Shown piece by piece: positions 56,771 to 64,000 of a stretch of 64,000 nt of DNA. Source of the DNA: Desulfovibrio sp. GTDB taxonomy: Bacteria; Desulfobacterota; Desulfovibrionia; Desulfovibrionales; Desulfovibrionaceae. Positions within the stretch are counted from its first letter, which is position 1, and each line of letters opens with the position of its first letter. The stretch covers positions 132,861 to 196,860 of the forward strand of contig JALHJW010000004.1 of NCBI GenBank assembly GCA_022839785.1. Direction: 5' to 3'. The notes under the pieces were generated by a model. It was not told the origin of the DNA, did no database searches, and was given only the letters and a program-made list of their open reading frames with translations. The position numbers and the translations under genes are program-made.

Positions 56771-57481
56771 CTAGAACGCCCCGGAACCAAAGGCCCCGCT
56801 CATGGCCAGCAACGCCGCGGCCGCGGCCAGGAGCCCGTAGGCGCGCTTCCAGCGTATGGCCATGACGCCGCCGAGGGTGGCGGCCAGCCAGATGTGGACC
56901 CAGCCGATGCGCGCCGGGGGAAGCAGCTCGTGCCAGAGCGGCAGCGCGCGGGGCAGGACGGCGTACAGGGCCGCCAGGGCGAGGGCGAAGACCGCCAGGG
57001 AGCAGAGCGCGGTTTCCACGAGCGACCGGACGACGAGCCGCTCCGGCGCGAAGGACGCGCCCGGCTGCCGGGCGAGCCGCACCAGGCTGTTGTAGTGCCG
57101 GTTCTGCCAGGTGCGCAAGGCCTCCTCCAGCTTTGCGCCCACGGGGCCCAGCGGCGTGGCCAGAAGCAGGCAGAGCAGGACGTCCTGCGGCGCGGTCAGG
57201 CCGAAGGCCGCCGTGAGCCCCAGGCCGGCGCAGGTGGCGGCCACCAGATGGGGGGGGACGAAGGTTCCGGCGGGGAAAAGGTCGATCCAGAGCAGTTCGA
57301 AGAACAGGGCCACTCCCATGGCCGTCCGCGCATCGCCGGTGATTCCGGCCCAGGCCAGACCGACCAGCAGCGGACGCTCAAGGAAGCCCACGTTCAGGCT
57401 GAAGCGGAAGAGCGAGAAGAGACCAAAAAAAAATGCCGTGAGTAGGAACCAGGAGGAATGCGAAAGCGCGTCCGTCACCAT
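56771..57481 (-). CDS. PTS mannose/sorbose-family IIC component
   Basis: This is the membrane channel part of a mannose-type phosphotransferase. The 236-residue polytopic protein has several hydrophobic segments and the IIC-like GITGDARTAMGVALFFELLW and ATPLGPVGAKLE segments. It overlaps the IIB gene by 7 bp. A IID component, normally required alongside IIC, is not in this window, so it is either elsewhere or the system is regulatory only. Confidence 0.85.
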   Translation of the reverse strand: MVTDALSHSSWFLLTAFFFGLFSLFRFSLNVGFLERPLLVGLAWAGITGDARTAMGVALFFELLWIDLFPAGTFVPPHLVAATCAGLGLTAAFGLTAPQDVLLCLLLATPLGPVGAKLEEALRTWQNRHYNSLVRLARQPGASFAPERLVVRSLVETALCSLAVFALALAALYAVLPRALPLWHELLPPARIGWVHIWLAATLGGVMAIRWKRAYGLLAAAAALLAMSGAFGSGAF

Positions 57482-57945
57482 CGCTTCTTCACCTGCACGG
57501 GGTCGCCCGGCACGCAGCGGTAGTCGAGGACGATGTGTTCGGCGGAAAAGAAGCCCAGGCAGCTCTCGTCCTCGCCCGAGAGGGCGACGTGGGCGCAGAT
57601 CTGCCGCTTGCCCGGCGCGTAGTGCAGGTTGCCGATGTTCAGGTTGGCGAAGCGCAGGCCGCCCTCGTAAGCCCGGCGCGCGTCCATACAGGTGGCGAAG
57701 AGCACCATGGCGTTGGGAGAGGCGTCGCCCGGGGCGAGGCTCCGGATGAGGCCGGGTGCCGACATGACGTGCGAAAAATGCAGCGCGATGTCCTCGGGAA
57801 TGGCCAGGGACATGATCTCCTGCCGCAGACCGTCCTCGGCCAGCTCGTCGTTGGCCACGATGAGCGTTTCGGCCCCGGTGAAGGGCAGCCAGGCCTCGAT
57901 GATCTGGCCGTGCACGAGGCGGTTGTCGATGCGCACCCAGTACAT
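57475..57945 (-). CDS. PTS mannose/sorbose-family IIB component
   Basis: IIB passes phosphate from IIA to the sugar. The 156-residue product starts MYWVRIDNRLVHGQIIEAWL with the phosphorylated histidine His12 in RLVHGQ, and has LPFTGAETLIVANDELAEDG. It lies 3 bp after the IIA gene. Confidence 0.93.
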   Translation of the reverse strand: MYWVRIDNRLVHGQIIEAWLPFTGAETLIVANDELAEDGLRQEIMSLAIPEDIALHFSHVMSAPGLIRSLAPGDASPNAMVLFATCMDARRAYEGGLRFANLNIGNLHYAPGKRQICAHVALSGEDESCLGFFSAEHIVLDYRCVPGDPVQVKKRW

Positions 57946-57948
57946 CTG

Positions 57949-58386
57949 CTACCCGGCGGATATCTTCTTGCGCAGGACCTCGCCCGCCACGACGATGCCC
58001 TGCACGCCCGCATTCTTGGCCTGGGCCGCCAGCTCCTGCGGTCCCTGGACGCGGTGTTGCATGACCTTGATGAGCATGGGCAGGTTGACGCCGGTGATGA
58101 CCTCCACCGTGCCCGCGCTGAGCAGCGAGAGGGACAGGTTGGTGGGCGTGCCGCCGAACATGTCGGTGAGGATGAGCACGCCGTTGCCCGCGTCCAGTTC
58201 CTTGATCCGTTCCTTGATGGCCGCCACCGTGGCCCCCACGTCCGAGGTCCCGTCCACCCCGATGGCCGACACGCGCGGCTGGTCGCCCATGATGAAGCGG
58301 GCCGCGTCGATGAGCGCGCGACCGTAATCCGCATGCGTGACCACGAGGATGCCGGTGGTCTTCTTCTGCTGTTCGGCGTCTGCCAT
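57949..58386 (-). CDS. PTS mannose-family IIA component
   Basis: IIA receives phosphate from HPr. The 145-residue product has the active His18 in ILVVTHADYGRALIDAARFI and the family segment LILTDMFGGTPTNLSLSLLS. A basic, glutamine-rich N-terminus precedes the fold. It lies 21 bp after rapZ. Confidence 0.94.
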   Translation of the reverse strand: MADAEQQKKTTGILVVTHADYGRALIDAARFIMGDQPRVSAIGVDGTSDVGATVAAIKERIKELDAGNGVLILTDMFGGTPTNLSLSLLSAGTVEVITGVNLPMLIKVMQHRVQGPQELAAQAKNAGVQGIVVAGEVLRKKISAG

Positions 58387-58407
58387 GTGCCCGTCCCGCT
58401 GGGCCGA

Positions 58408-59292
58408 TCAGGCCCGGTCGATGTGGCGGTGCTCCAGCGTCACCGTGAAGCCCTTGGCCCTCAGCGCCTCGAAGAGCCGCTCGGCCACGGCCACCGAACG
58501 GTGATGCCCGCCGGTGCAGCCCATGCCGATGGTCAGCCTGAAGCGTCCTTCGCCCGCATAGAGCGGCACCAGATACTCCATGAAGCCCAAGAACCGCCCC
58601 AGGAACTCCCGCCCCGTCTCGTTGTCCAGGGCATAGGCCGCGACGCGCGGGTCCTTGCCGGTCAGGGGCTTCAGTTCGGGGTCGAAGTAGGGGTTGGGCA
58701 GGAAACGCAGATCGAAAAGCAGATCAGCCTCCTTCGGCGCGGCGTACTTGAAGCCGAAGGAAATGATGTGAACCCGCAGCCCCCTGGGCTCCTGCCCGAG
58801 AACGGCCCACTTCTCCTGCAAGGCGCGACGAAGATCATGGATGGAATACTGCGAGGTGTCAATCACCAGCGAGGCCGCGGCGCGCAGGGGTTCCAACAGG
58901 CTCCGCTCCTCCTCCAGGGCCTGGGAGAGGCCCAGACTTTCGGACTCCAGGGGGTGGGGGCGGCGCGTCTCGTGATAGCGGCGCAGCAGTTCCTGGTGTT
59001 CGGCCTCCAGGAAGACCACCTGGAAATTCAGCCCCTCGGCCTCCATTTCGGTGCGGGCCAGTTCCCAATCCTTCAGAAAGTCGTGCTGGCGGATGTCCAT
59101 TCCCAGGGCCAGCCCCCTGGCGCGACGGTCGGCCTGGCCGCGGTAGAGCGCGGCCAGTTTGGGAAGCATGGCGGCGGGCAGACCGTCCACGCAGAAGAAG
59201 CCCATGTCCTCGAAAACGCGCAGGGCGGTGCTTTTCCCTGCGCCGGAAAGGCCGGTGAGGATGACGATGACGAAGGACGGCTCGGCGTGCAT
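58408..59292 (-). CDS. rapZ: RNase adapter protein RapZ (YvcJ family)
   Basis: RapZ is a P-loop nucleotide-binding protein; in enterobacteria it guides small-RNA decay controlling amino-sugar synthesis. The 294-residue product has Walker A GLSGAGKS (14-21), FFCVDGLPAAMLP, and the C-terminal domain motifs SFGFKYAAPKEADLLFDLRF, DPxL-like and GCTGGHHRSVAVAERL. It sits in the conserved rpoN-hpf-ptsN-rapZ-PTS order. Confidence 0.95.
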   Translation of the reverse strand: MHAEPSFVIVILTGLSGAGKSTALRVFEDMGFFCVDGLPAAMLPKLAALYRGQADRRARGLALGMDIRQHDFLKDWELARTEMEAEGLNFQVVFLEAEHQELLRRYHETRRPHPLESESLGLSQALEEERSLLEPLRAAASLVIDTSQYSIHDLRRALQEKWAVLGQEPRGLRVHIISFGFKYAAPKEADLLFDLRFLPNPYFDPELKPLTGKDPRVAAYALDNETGREFLGRFLGFMEYLVPLYAGEGRFRLTIGMGCTGGHHRSVAVAERLFEALRAKGFTVTLEHRHIDRA

Positions 59293-59353
59293 GTTCCTCC
59301 CTGCTGCGCAAAGCGAGCGGTGCGGCGACGCCGTCCTTCCCGGCAGGGGCGGA

Positions 59354-59803
59354 TCAGGCGGTGGCCAGGAGCTTCAGCAAAGAATCCGCGTCCGGCGCGG
59401 CCAGCAGGGCGTTCTTGAAATCTTCGCCCTTGAGCAGGCGCGAAACATGGGCCAAGAGGCGCAGATGCTGGCCCGCCGCCTGCTCCGGAGCGAGCACCAG
59501 AAAGAAGATGTGACACGGCCGCTGATCCAGGGCCTCGAAATCAATGCCCTCCCGGCTCCGTCCCACGGCCAGCACGAGGCGGCTCAATCCCGCGATCTTG
59601 CCGTGCGGGATGGCCACGCCGTCCCCGATGCCCGTGGTGCCCAGCCGCTCGCGCTCGCGCAGCACGCGCAGGGCGCGCTCCCGGTCCAGGCCGGGATGCG
59701 CCCCGGCGAGCAGCCCGACCATCTCGGCGAGGATGTCGTTCTTGTTCCTCGCCGAGAGGTCGGCGCAGACGGCCGCGGAATCCAGGTATTCGCCAAGCTG
59801 CAT
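59354..59803 (-). CDS. ptsN: Nitrogen-PTS enzyme IIA (PtsN)
   Basis: PtsN is a fructose-type IIA domain that acts as a regulator and not a sugar carrier. The 149-residue product has the phosphorylation site GDGVAIPHGKI (His67) and the C-terminal LLAHVSRLLKGEDFKNALLA helix. It lies 30 bp after hpf. Confidence 0.94.
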   Translation of the reverse strand: MQLGEYLDSAAVCADLSARNKNDILAEMVGLLAGAHPGLDRERALRVLRERERLGTTGIGDGVAIPHGKIAGLSRLVLAVGRSREGIDFEALDQRPCHIFFLVLAPEQAAGQHLRLLAHVSRLLKGEDFKNALLAAPDADSLLKLLATA

Positions 59804-59833
59804 CGCGTGCTCTGTTTCCCGTGCCGATCAGGC

Positions 59834-60379
59834 CTAGACGCCCGGATCGATGAGGCCGAACTCGCGGTCGTTGCGGCGGTAGATGACGTTGACCCGCGTG
59901 GTTTCGGCGTTGAGGAAGACCAGGAATTCGTAGTCCAGGCTCTCAAGCTGCATGGCGGCCTCTTCCACGTCCATGGGCTTGGGGTCGAAGTGGTCGGTCG
60001 TCACGATCTTTTTGGCGCGTTCCTGGCCCTCGCCCACGAAGCTGATGACGTCCATGCGCACGGACTTGGAGGCGACCTTGGCCGCGCGCTTGCTCTTCTG
60101 CTTCTCGCGGATGCGCTTCATCTGGGCCAGGAGCTTGTCCAGGACCATGTCGATGGTGGCGTACATGTCCTCGGAGGACTCGTTGGCCGAGAGGTGCAGG
60201 TTGTCGTCCGAGACCGTGACTTCCGCCATCTGGCGGATCTTCTCCACGGAGAGGTTGACCTGGACTTCGGAGTCGTCGTGGTTGGCCAGGTATTTCTCAA
60301 GCTTCTCGAAGCGCTTTTCCGCATACTCCTTGAGATGCGCCGACGGCTCGAAATTCTTGAAGGTGAAGGCGATGTTCAT
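59834..60379 (-). CDS. hpf: Ribosome hibernation-promoting factor, long form
   Basis: HPF binds 30S subunits and makes inactive 100S dimers in starved cells. The 181-residue product has the N-terminal S30AE domain (AFTFKNFEPSAHLKEYAEKR) and the long-form C-terminal domain (ALDYEFLVFLNAETTRVNVI-type, here ending YRRNDREFGLIDPGV). The start has AAGGAG. It lies 23 bp after rpoN. Confidence 0.95.
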   Translation of the reverse strand: MNIAFTFKNFEPSAHLKEYAEKRFEKLEKYLANHDDSEVQVNLSVEKIRQMAEVTVSDDNLHLSANESSEDMYATIDMVLDKLLAQMKRIREKQKSKRAAKVASKSVRMDVISFVGEGQERAKKIVTTDHFDPKPMDVEEAAMQLESLDYEFLVFLNAETTRVNVIYRRNDREFGLIDPGV

Positions 60380-60402
60380 ATCTTTACTCCTTGTTCAGGG
60401 GA

Positions 60403-61845
60403 TTAAAAGATCTGCTTGCGTTTGCTCGACGAGGCGATGTCCAGGGCCGTGCGGTACTTGGCCACGGTGCGCCGGGCGATGTTGACCTGCAGCCTCTCCT
60501 TCAGGATGTCCACGATCTTCTCGTCGGACAAGGGCTGCTTGGCGTCTTCCTCGTCGATGAGTTGCTTGATGAGCGCCTTGACGCTCTCCGAGCCGACCTC
60601 GGAACCGTCGTCCAGGGTCAGCGCCGAATTGAAGAAGAACTTCAGCTCGAAGGTGCCGTGCGGCGTGGCCACGTACTTGCTCGTGGTGATGCGGCTGACC
60701 GTGGACTCGTGCATACTGATGTCGTCGGCCACGTCCTTGAGGATCAGGGGCCGAAGGTGCGTCACCCCCTCCTCGAAGAAGGCGCGCTGGAAACGGACGA
60801 TGCTCTCGATGACCTTGTAGAGCGTACGCTGGCGCTGATACAGGCTCTTCATCAGCCAGACCGCGGAACGGACCTTCTCCTGGAAGTATTCCTTGTCCTT
60901 GCCCTTCCCGCCCTGCAAGCTGTCCATGTAGAGCGAATTGAGCTGCAGCCGCGGCAGCCCCTCCTCGTTGAGCAGGATCACGAACTCGTCGTCGAACTTG
61001 TAGACGTAGGCGTCGGGCGAGACGTACATGGGCTCGCCGCTGCCGAAGCTGGCCCCGGGCATGGGGTCCAGGGTCTGCAGGATGTCCAGGTACTCCTTGA
61101 GGTCCTCAAGGGTGATCTTGAACTTGCGGGCCAGGGGCTTGTAGCGCTTGTTCTCCAGGTCCTCCAGGTGGTCGGAGACCAGGGAGACGAGGACGGGGTC
61201 GTCGAGCCCCAGAACGTCGAGCTGCACGAGGAGGCACTCCCGCGCATCGCGCGCGGCCACTCCCACGGGGTCGAAACGCTGCACGCGCCTGAGCACCGAC
61301 TCCACGGCTGCGGGGGAAACGCCCACGACCTCGCCGATTTCCTCCGCGCTGGACTGCAGATATCCGGCCGAATCGAGATTGCCGATGATGTTCTCGGCGA
61401 TCTCCATCTCCAGTTCGGTGAAATTGGAAAGCCTGGCCTGCCAGGTCAGGTGCCCGTCCAGGGAGGTCTTGCCGGAAAGGCGCGCCTCGAAGGACAGTCC
61501 CTCGTCCAGGGCCTCGTGCTCGCGCATCTGGGACTGCCGGGAGGCCGAGGCGAAGTCGCCGAGATAGTTCTCCCAGTCGGCCTCGCGTTGCAGGGCCTTC
61601 TCGTCGCCGGGCGTCTCGCCGCGCGCGTCGGACTGGGGCGCGGCCTCCGCTTCGCCGGGGTCGGACCGCTCCTGCTCGGGCTCGTCGAATCCCTCCTCAA
61701 GGAAGGGATTTTCCATCAATTCTTGCTGCACGGTTTCCACCAACTCCAGCCGCGAAAGCTGCAGGAGCTTGATGGCCTGCTGCAACTGGGGCGTCATGAC
61801 CAGTTGCTGCGAGAGCTTGAGTTGTTGCCGTAATTCCAATGCCAT
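60403..61845 (-). CDS. rpoN: RNA polymerase sigma-54 factor RpoN
   Basis: Sigma-54 recognises -24/-12 promoters and needs enhancer-binding ATPases. The 480-residue product starts with the glutamine-rich region I (LKLSQQLVMTPQLQQAIKLL). An acidic linker and the core-binding domain follow. The DNA-binding helices carry ISMHESTVSRITTSKYVATP. It ends with the RpoN box ARRTVAKYR at 457-465. The 210-bp gap upstream (61846-62055) holds no gene I can see. Confidence 0.97.
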   Translation of the reverse strand: MALELRQQLKLSQQLVMTPQLQQAIKLLQLSRLELVETVQQELMENPFLEEGFDEPEQERSDPGEAEAAPQSDARGETPGDEKALQREADWENYLGDFASASRQSQMREHEALDEGLSFEARLSGKTSLDGHLTWQARLSNFTELEMEIAENIIGNLDSAGYLQSSAEEIGEVVGVSPAAVESVLRRVQRFDPVGVAARDARECLLVQLDVLGLDDPVLVSLVSDHLEDLENKRYKPLARKFKITLEDLKEYLDILQTLDPMPGASFGSGEPMYVSPDAYVYKFDDEFVILLNEEGLPRLQLNSLYMDSLQGGKGKDKEYFQEKVRSAVWLMKSLYQRQRTLYKVIESIVRFQRAFFEEGVTHLRPLILKDVADDISMHESTVSRITTSKYVATPHGTFELKFFFNSALTLDDGSEVGSESVKALIKQLIDEEDAKQPLSDEKIVDILKERLQVNIARRTVAKYRTALDIASSSKRKQIF

Positions 61846-62055
61846 GCGTTGCTTCCGCCGGGGTCGGATCGTCTGGCGTCAGTCCGGGTCGTACGACCGG
61901 ACGTCCGGCCCTCCCCTTCGCCGTGCGGAAATCCCTCCCAAACACCGTTTGGACCGGCAGGTCCTCAGGTCCGAACATGCCATATCCGCCCCGGGCTTGC
62001 AACGTCCCGAGGCTTGTATGGCAAGGATTTCTGCGCTGTTGGCACGAAAATTCCA

Positions 62056-62781
62056 TCAAAGGCAGAATTCTTCGCCCAGATAGACCTTCCGCGCACGCGG
62101 GTTGGCCGCGATCTCCTGCGGACTGCCGGTGAGGATGATGGTGCCGTCGAAGACGATGGAGGCGCGGTCGCAGATGGACAGCGTCTCGCGCACGTTGTGA
62201 TCGGAGATGAGGATGCCGATGCCCTTGTCCTTGAGCCCGCGGATGATCTCCTTGATGTCGTCCACGGCCAGGGGGTCGATGCCCGCGAAAGGCTCGTCGA
62301 GCAGGATGAACTTGGGGCTGCGGATGAGCGCGCGGGCGATCTCCAGGCGACGCCGCTCGCCGCCGGAAAGGTGCACGGCCCGCGACTTCTCCAGACGCCG
62401 GATGCCCAGTTCGTCGAGCAGGGCGTCGCAACGCGCGCGTTGTTCCTTGCGCGTCAGCTCCGTGTGTTCGAGGATGATCTCCATGTTCTGGCGCACGGTG
62501 AGCTTCTTGAAGATGGAGCTTTCCTGCGGCAGGTAGGAAAGTCCGGCCCGGGCGCGCAGGTGCAGGGGCCAGTGGGTCAGCTCGGTGTCGTCGAGAAAGA
62601 CCTTGCCCGCGGTGGGCTTGACCACCCCGAGGAGCATGTAGAAGGTCGTGGTCTTGCCCGCGCCGTTGGGCCCCAGGATGCCGAAGACCTCGTTCTGCGA
62701 GAGTTCGAGGCTGACGCCCTTGACCACCTCGCGCTGGCCGTACTGCTTGTGCAGATCCTGTGCGGAAAGTCGGCTGGGCAT
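62056..62781 (-). CDS. lptB: LPS export ABC transporter ATP-binding protein LptB
   Basis: LptB is the ATPase that drives lipopolysaccharide extraction from the inner membrane. The 241-residue product has Walker A FGILGPNGAGKTTTFYMLLG, the signature LSGGERRRLEIARALI, Walker B FILLDEPFAGIDP and the switch histidine in GILISDHNVRE. It lies 3 bp after lptA. Confidence 0.97.
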   Translation of the reverse strand: MPSRLSAQDLHKQYGQREVVKGVSLELSQNEVFGILGPNGAGKTTTFYMLLGVVKPTAGKVFLDDTELTHWPLHLRARAGLSYLPQESSIFKKLTVRQNMEIILEHTELTRKEQRARCDALLDELGIRRLEKSRAVHLSGGERRRLEIARALIRSPKFILLDEPFAGIDPLAVDDIKEIIRGLKDKGIGILISDHNVRETLSICDRASIVFDGTIILTGSPQEIAANPRARKVYLGEEFCL

Positions 62782-62784
62782 GGA

Positions 62785-63429
62785 CTACTTCTTGGGCGCG
62801 GGACGGTCGAATCCCTCGCCGCCCTCCACCGGGGCCGGACCGGGGCGCGAGGAGCCTCCCCCGCCGGAGGCCGTCGGGGAGGTGAACTGGCCGCCCTTGG
62901 TGAAGAACACCGCCTCCACCCGCTTCTTGCCGCCCAGGACCTCGCTGCGGTTGGTCTGGGAATAAAAACGGATGACCTCGCCCACGACCTTGTTGCGGCC
63001 GTCGATGATCACCGGGTTCTCCTCCATGACCAGCACGCCCTCGGCCACGTGGTAGGTGGCCTTGCCGCAGAAGCCTTCGCGGCCCTCGTTGCGCATGCGC
63101 ACGTTGCCCACGGCGACCACGCTCCTGATCTTGGCGTCGTCCGAGGCCAAGCCTGGCTCGGGCGGACCGGCCGGAGCGCCGCCTTCCGCGGGCTGCCCCT
63201 GAGGTTCGAGATAAGCGGTGAGCTTGTCTGACCAGATCTGCATCGTCCCCCGGACGACGTGCACCTGCCCCTCGAAGATGACCACGTCGCGTTCCTGGCT
63301 GTAGGTCAGCCGGTCGGCGGTGATGTTCGTGGGGGCGTCTTCGGCGGCGGGCTGCGCCCGGCCGAAGACCGGCGCGAGCGAAAGCGCGCACAGAAGAACG
63401 ACGGACGCGAGTGCGTGGATTGGCCTCAT
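62785..63429 (-). CDS. lptA: LPS transport periplasmic protein LptA
   Basis: LptA forms the periplasmic bridge for lipopolysaccharide. The 214-residue product has a signal peptide (VVLLCALSLAPVFGRAQ) and an OstA-like beta-jellyroll domain (NITADRLTYSQERDVVIFEG; KATYHVAEGVLVMEENPVII). It ends in a glycine/proline-rich tail longer than usual. The ATG overlaps the lptC stop (ATGA). A longer open frame upstream lies inside lptC in another frame. Confidence 0.92.
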   Translation of the reverse strand: MRPIHALASVVLLCALSLAPVFGRAQPAAEDAPTNITADRLTYSQERDVVIFEGQVHVVRGTMQIWSDKLTAYLEPQGQPAEGGAPAGPPEPGLASDDAKIRSVVAVGNVRMRNEGREGFCGKATYHVAEGVLVMEENPVIIDGRNKVVGEVIRFYSQTNRSEVLGGKKRVEAVFFTKGGQFTSPTASGGGGSSRPGPAPVEGGEGFDRPAPKK

Positions 63430-64000
63430 TTCTTCGACTCCGGCGGCTGCATCATGGTGCTGCGCGAGGTCACGACCCGCGCCCCCTCGGGGGCTATCAT
63501 GTTCTGGGTGTCCAGGTCGATCTCGATGCGGGGGCCTTCCATGACCAGATCCCCCCGGTCGATGACGGCATCGCCGGTGATGACGATGCGCCGTTCCTTG
63601 CCGAAATAATCGAGCCTGTTTCCGGTGACCAGCACCTGCCCGTAATTGGCCTTGACCCTCGGCGTCAAGACCATTGTGTTCTCCTGCTGGTTGACCTCGC
63701 CCTCCGGGGCGCTGATGACGATGGGATCGCCGCTCGTGGAATTGGTATGGTAGGTGATCACCGGATTGGCGAGTTGCACGGTCCCCTGCCGGGTATTGTA
63801 GGCCGCGCTGTCCGCCACCAGTTCCCAGAGCAGGTCCCCGCCTCCGCCCTGGGCGATCTTCACGCCCATGGCCGAGACGTCGATGTTCACGTCGCGCGGC
63901 AACTGGCGGACCAACTCCCGCGCCATGTCCACCTCGGAGCGGAAGAGCGACCAGCCCCACAGGCCGAATCCGGCCAGCACCGAGAGCACGAGCAACGCGA
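63426..64000 (-). CDS. lptC: LPS export protein LptC (5' end beyond window)
   Basis: LptC is the inner-membrane anchor that hands lipopolysaccharide from LptBFG to LptA. The visible 191 codons include part of the N-terminal membrane helix (VLAGFGLWGWSLF) and a beta-jellyroll body (YNTRQGTVQLANPVITYHTN, with NRLDYFGKERRIVITGD). The reading frame continues past the window edge and no ribosome site is seen inside, so the true start is probably outside. Confidence 0.9.
   Translation of the reverse strand, partial: ALLVLSVLAGFGLWGWSLFRSEVDMARELVRQLPRDVNIDVSAMGVKIAQGGGGDLLWELVADSAAYNTRQGTVQLANPVITYHTNSTSGDPIVISAPEGEVNQQENTMVLTPRVKANYGQVLVTGNRLDYFGKERRIVITGDAVIDRGDLVMEGPRIEIDLDTQNMIAPEGARVVTSRSTMMQPPESKK

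Noticed and set aside
62039..62054. Sigma-54-like TTGGCACG-N4-TTCC on the plus strand near rpoN.
   Set aside because: The -12 element is a poor match, it points into the tail of lptB on the opposite strand, and no plus-strand gene follows.

Overview
This is a GC-rich bacterial chromosome segment, almost certainly from a sulfate-reducing deltaproteobacterium of the Desulfovibrionales. The evidence is a Tat-exported periplasmic [NiFe] hydrogenase with its maturation genes, a split ferredoxin-type glutamate synthase next to secDF-yajC, a pyruvate carboxylase and PEP-synthase pair, and a mannose-type PTS cluster beside rpoN. The grouping is recognised from general knowledge of Desulfovibrio genomes; no search was run. 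Nearly every gene lies on the minus strand. Only the CBS protein, the M23 peptidase, the first cyclase-like gene and the MBL hydrolase lie on the plus strand. I see no rRNA, tRNA, CRISPR array, insertion sequence or prophage.

Layout, left to right. 1-2511: Sec translocase accessory genes secF (cut by the window edge), secD and yajC. 2544-6427: a four-gene split glutamate synthase with an AT-rich upstream region. 6693-13793: secreted nuclease, rpoD, dnaG, mutS2 and a yqeY-like gene, followed by rpsU (to 14143), a 60-residue membrane protein and hup (to 14799). 15074-25316: rsmA, trehalose-6-phosphate synthase, a DUF2062 membrane protein, a second EF-G, a HisD-like unknown, bamD, trxB, trxA, tsaD and fbp. 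25381-30926: a lipoprotein, a previously easy-to-miss 40-residue gene, a TPR protein, an FtsB-like protein, a small unknown, pgsA, mrp, a DUF368 transporter and pcm. 31138-35380: a CBS protein, then the hydrogenase operon hynB-hynA-protease-hypC (minus strand). 35931-37238: an M23 peptidase. 37363-46766: PEP synthase, pyruvate carboxylase, biotin ligase and CheV. 47079-55753: two giant class I adenylate-cyclase-like proteins facing each other, with an MBL-fold hydrolase between them. 55863-64000: an unknown, mannose-type PTS IIC/IIB/IIA, rapZ, ptsN, hpf, rpoN, lptB, lptA and lptC (cut by the window edge).

How genes fit together. Pyruvate carboxylase, its biotin ligase, PEP synthase and fructose-1,6-bisphosphatase form a gluconeogenic and anaplerotic set. 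HynB/HynA are matured by the adjacent protease and HypC. The PTS, RapZ, PtsN, HPF and RpoN genes form the classical rpoN neighbourhood.

The most unusual locus is 47079-55753. Both cyclase-like proteins carry a long helical N-terminal region, a pentapeptide-repeat region and a C-terminal class I adenylate cyclase domain. One keeps the catalytic DxD motif, while in the other it reads NxD, so the second may be a pseudoenzyme. The hydrolase is translationally coupled to the pseudo-cyclase. A cyclic-nucleotide signalling module is the inference I would test first.
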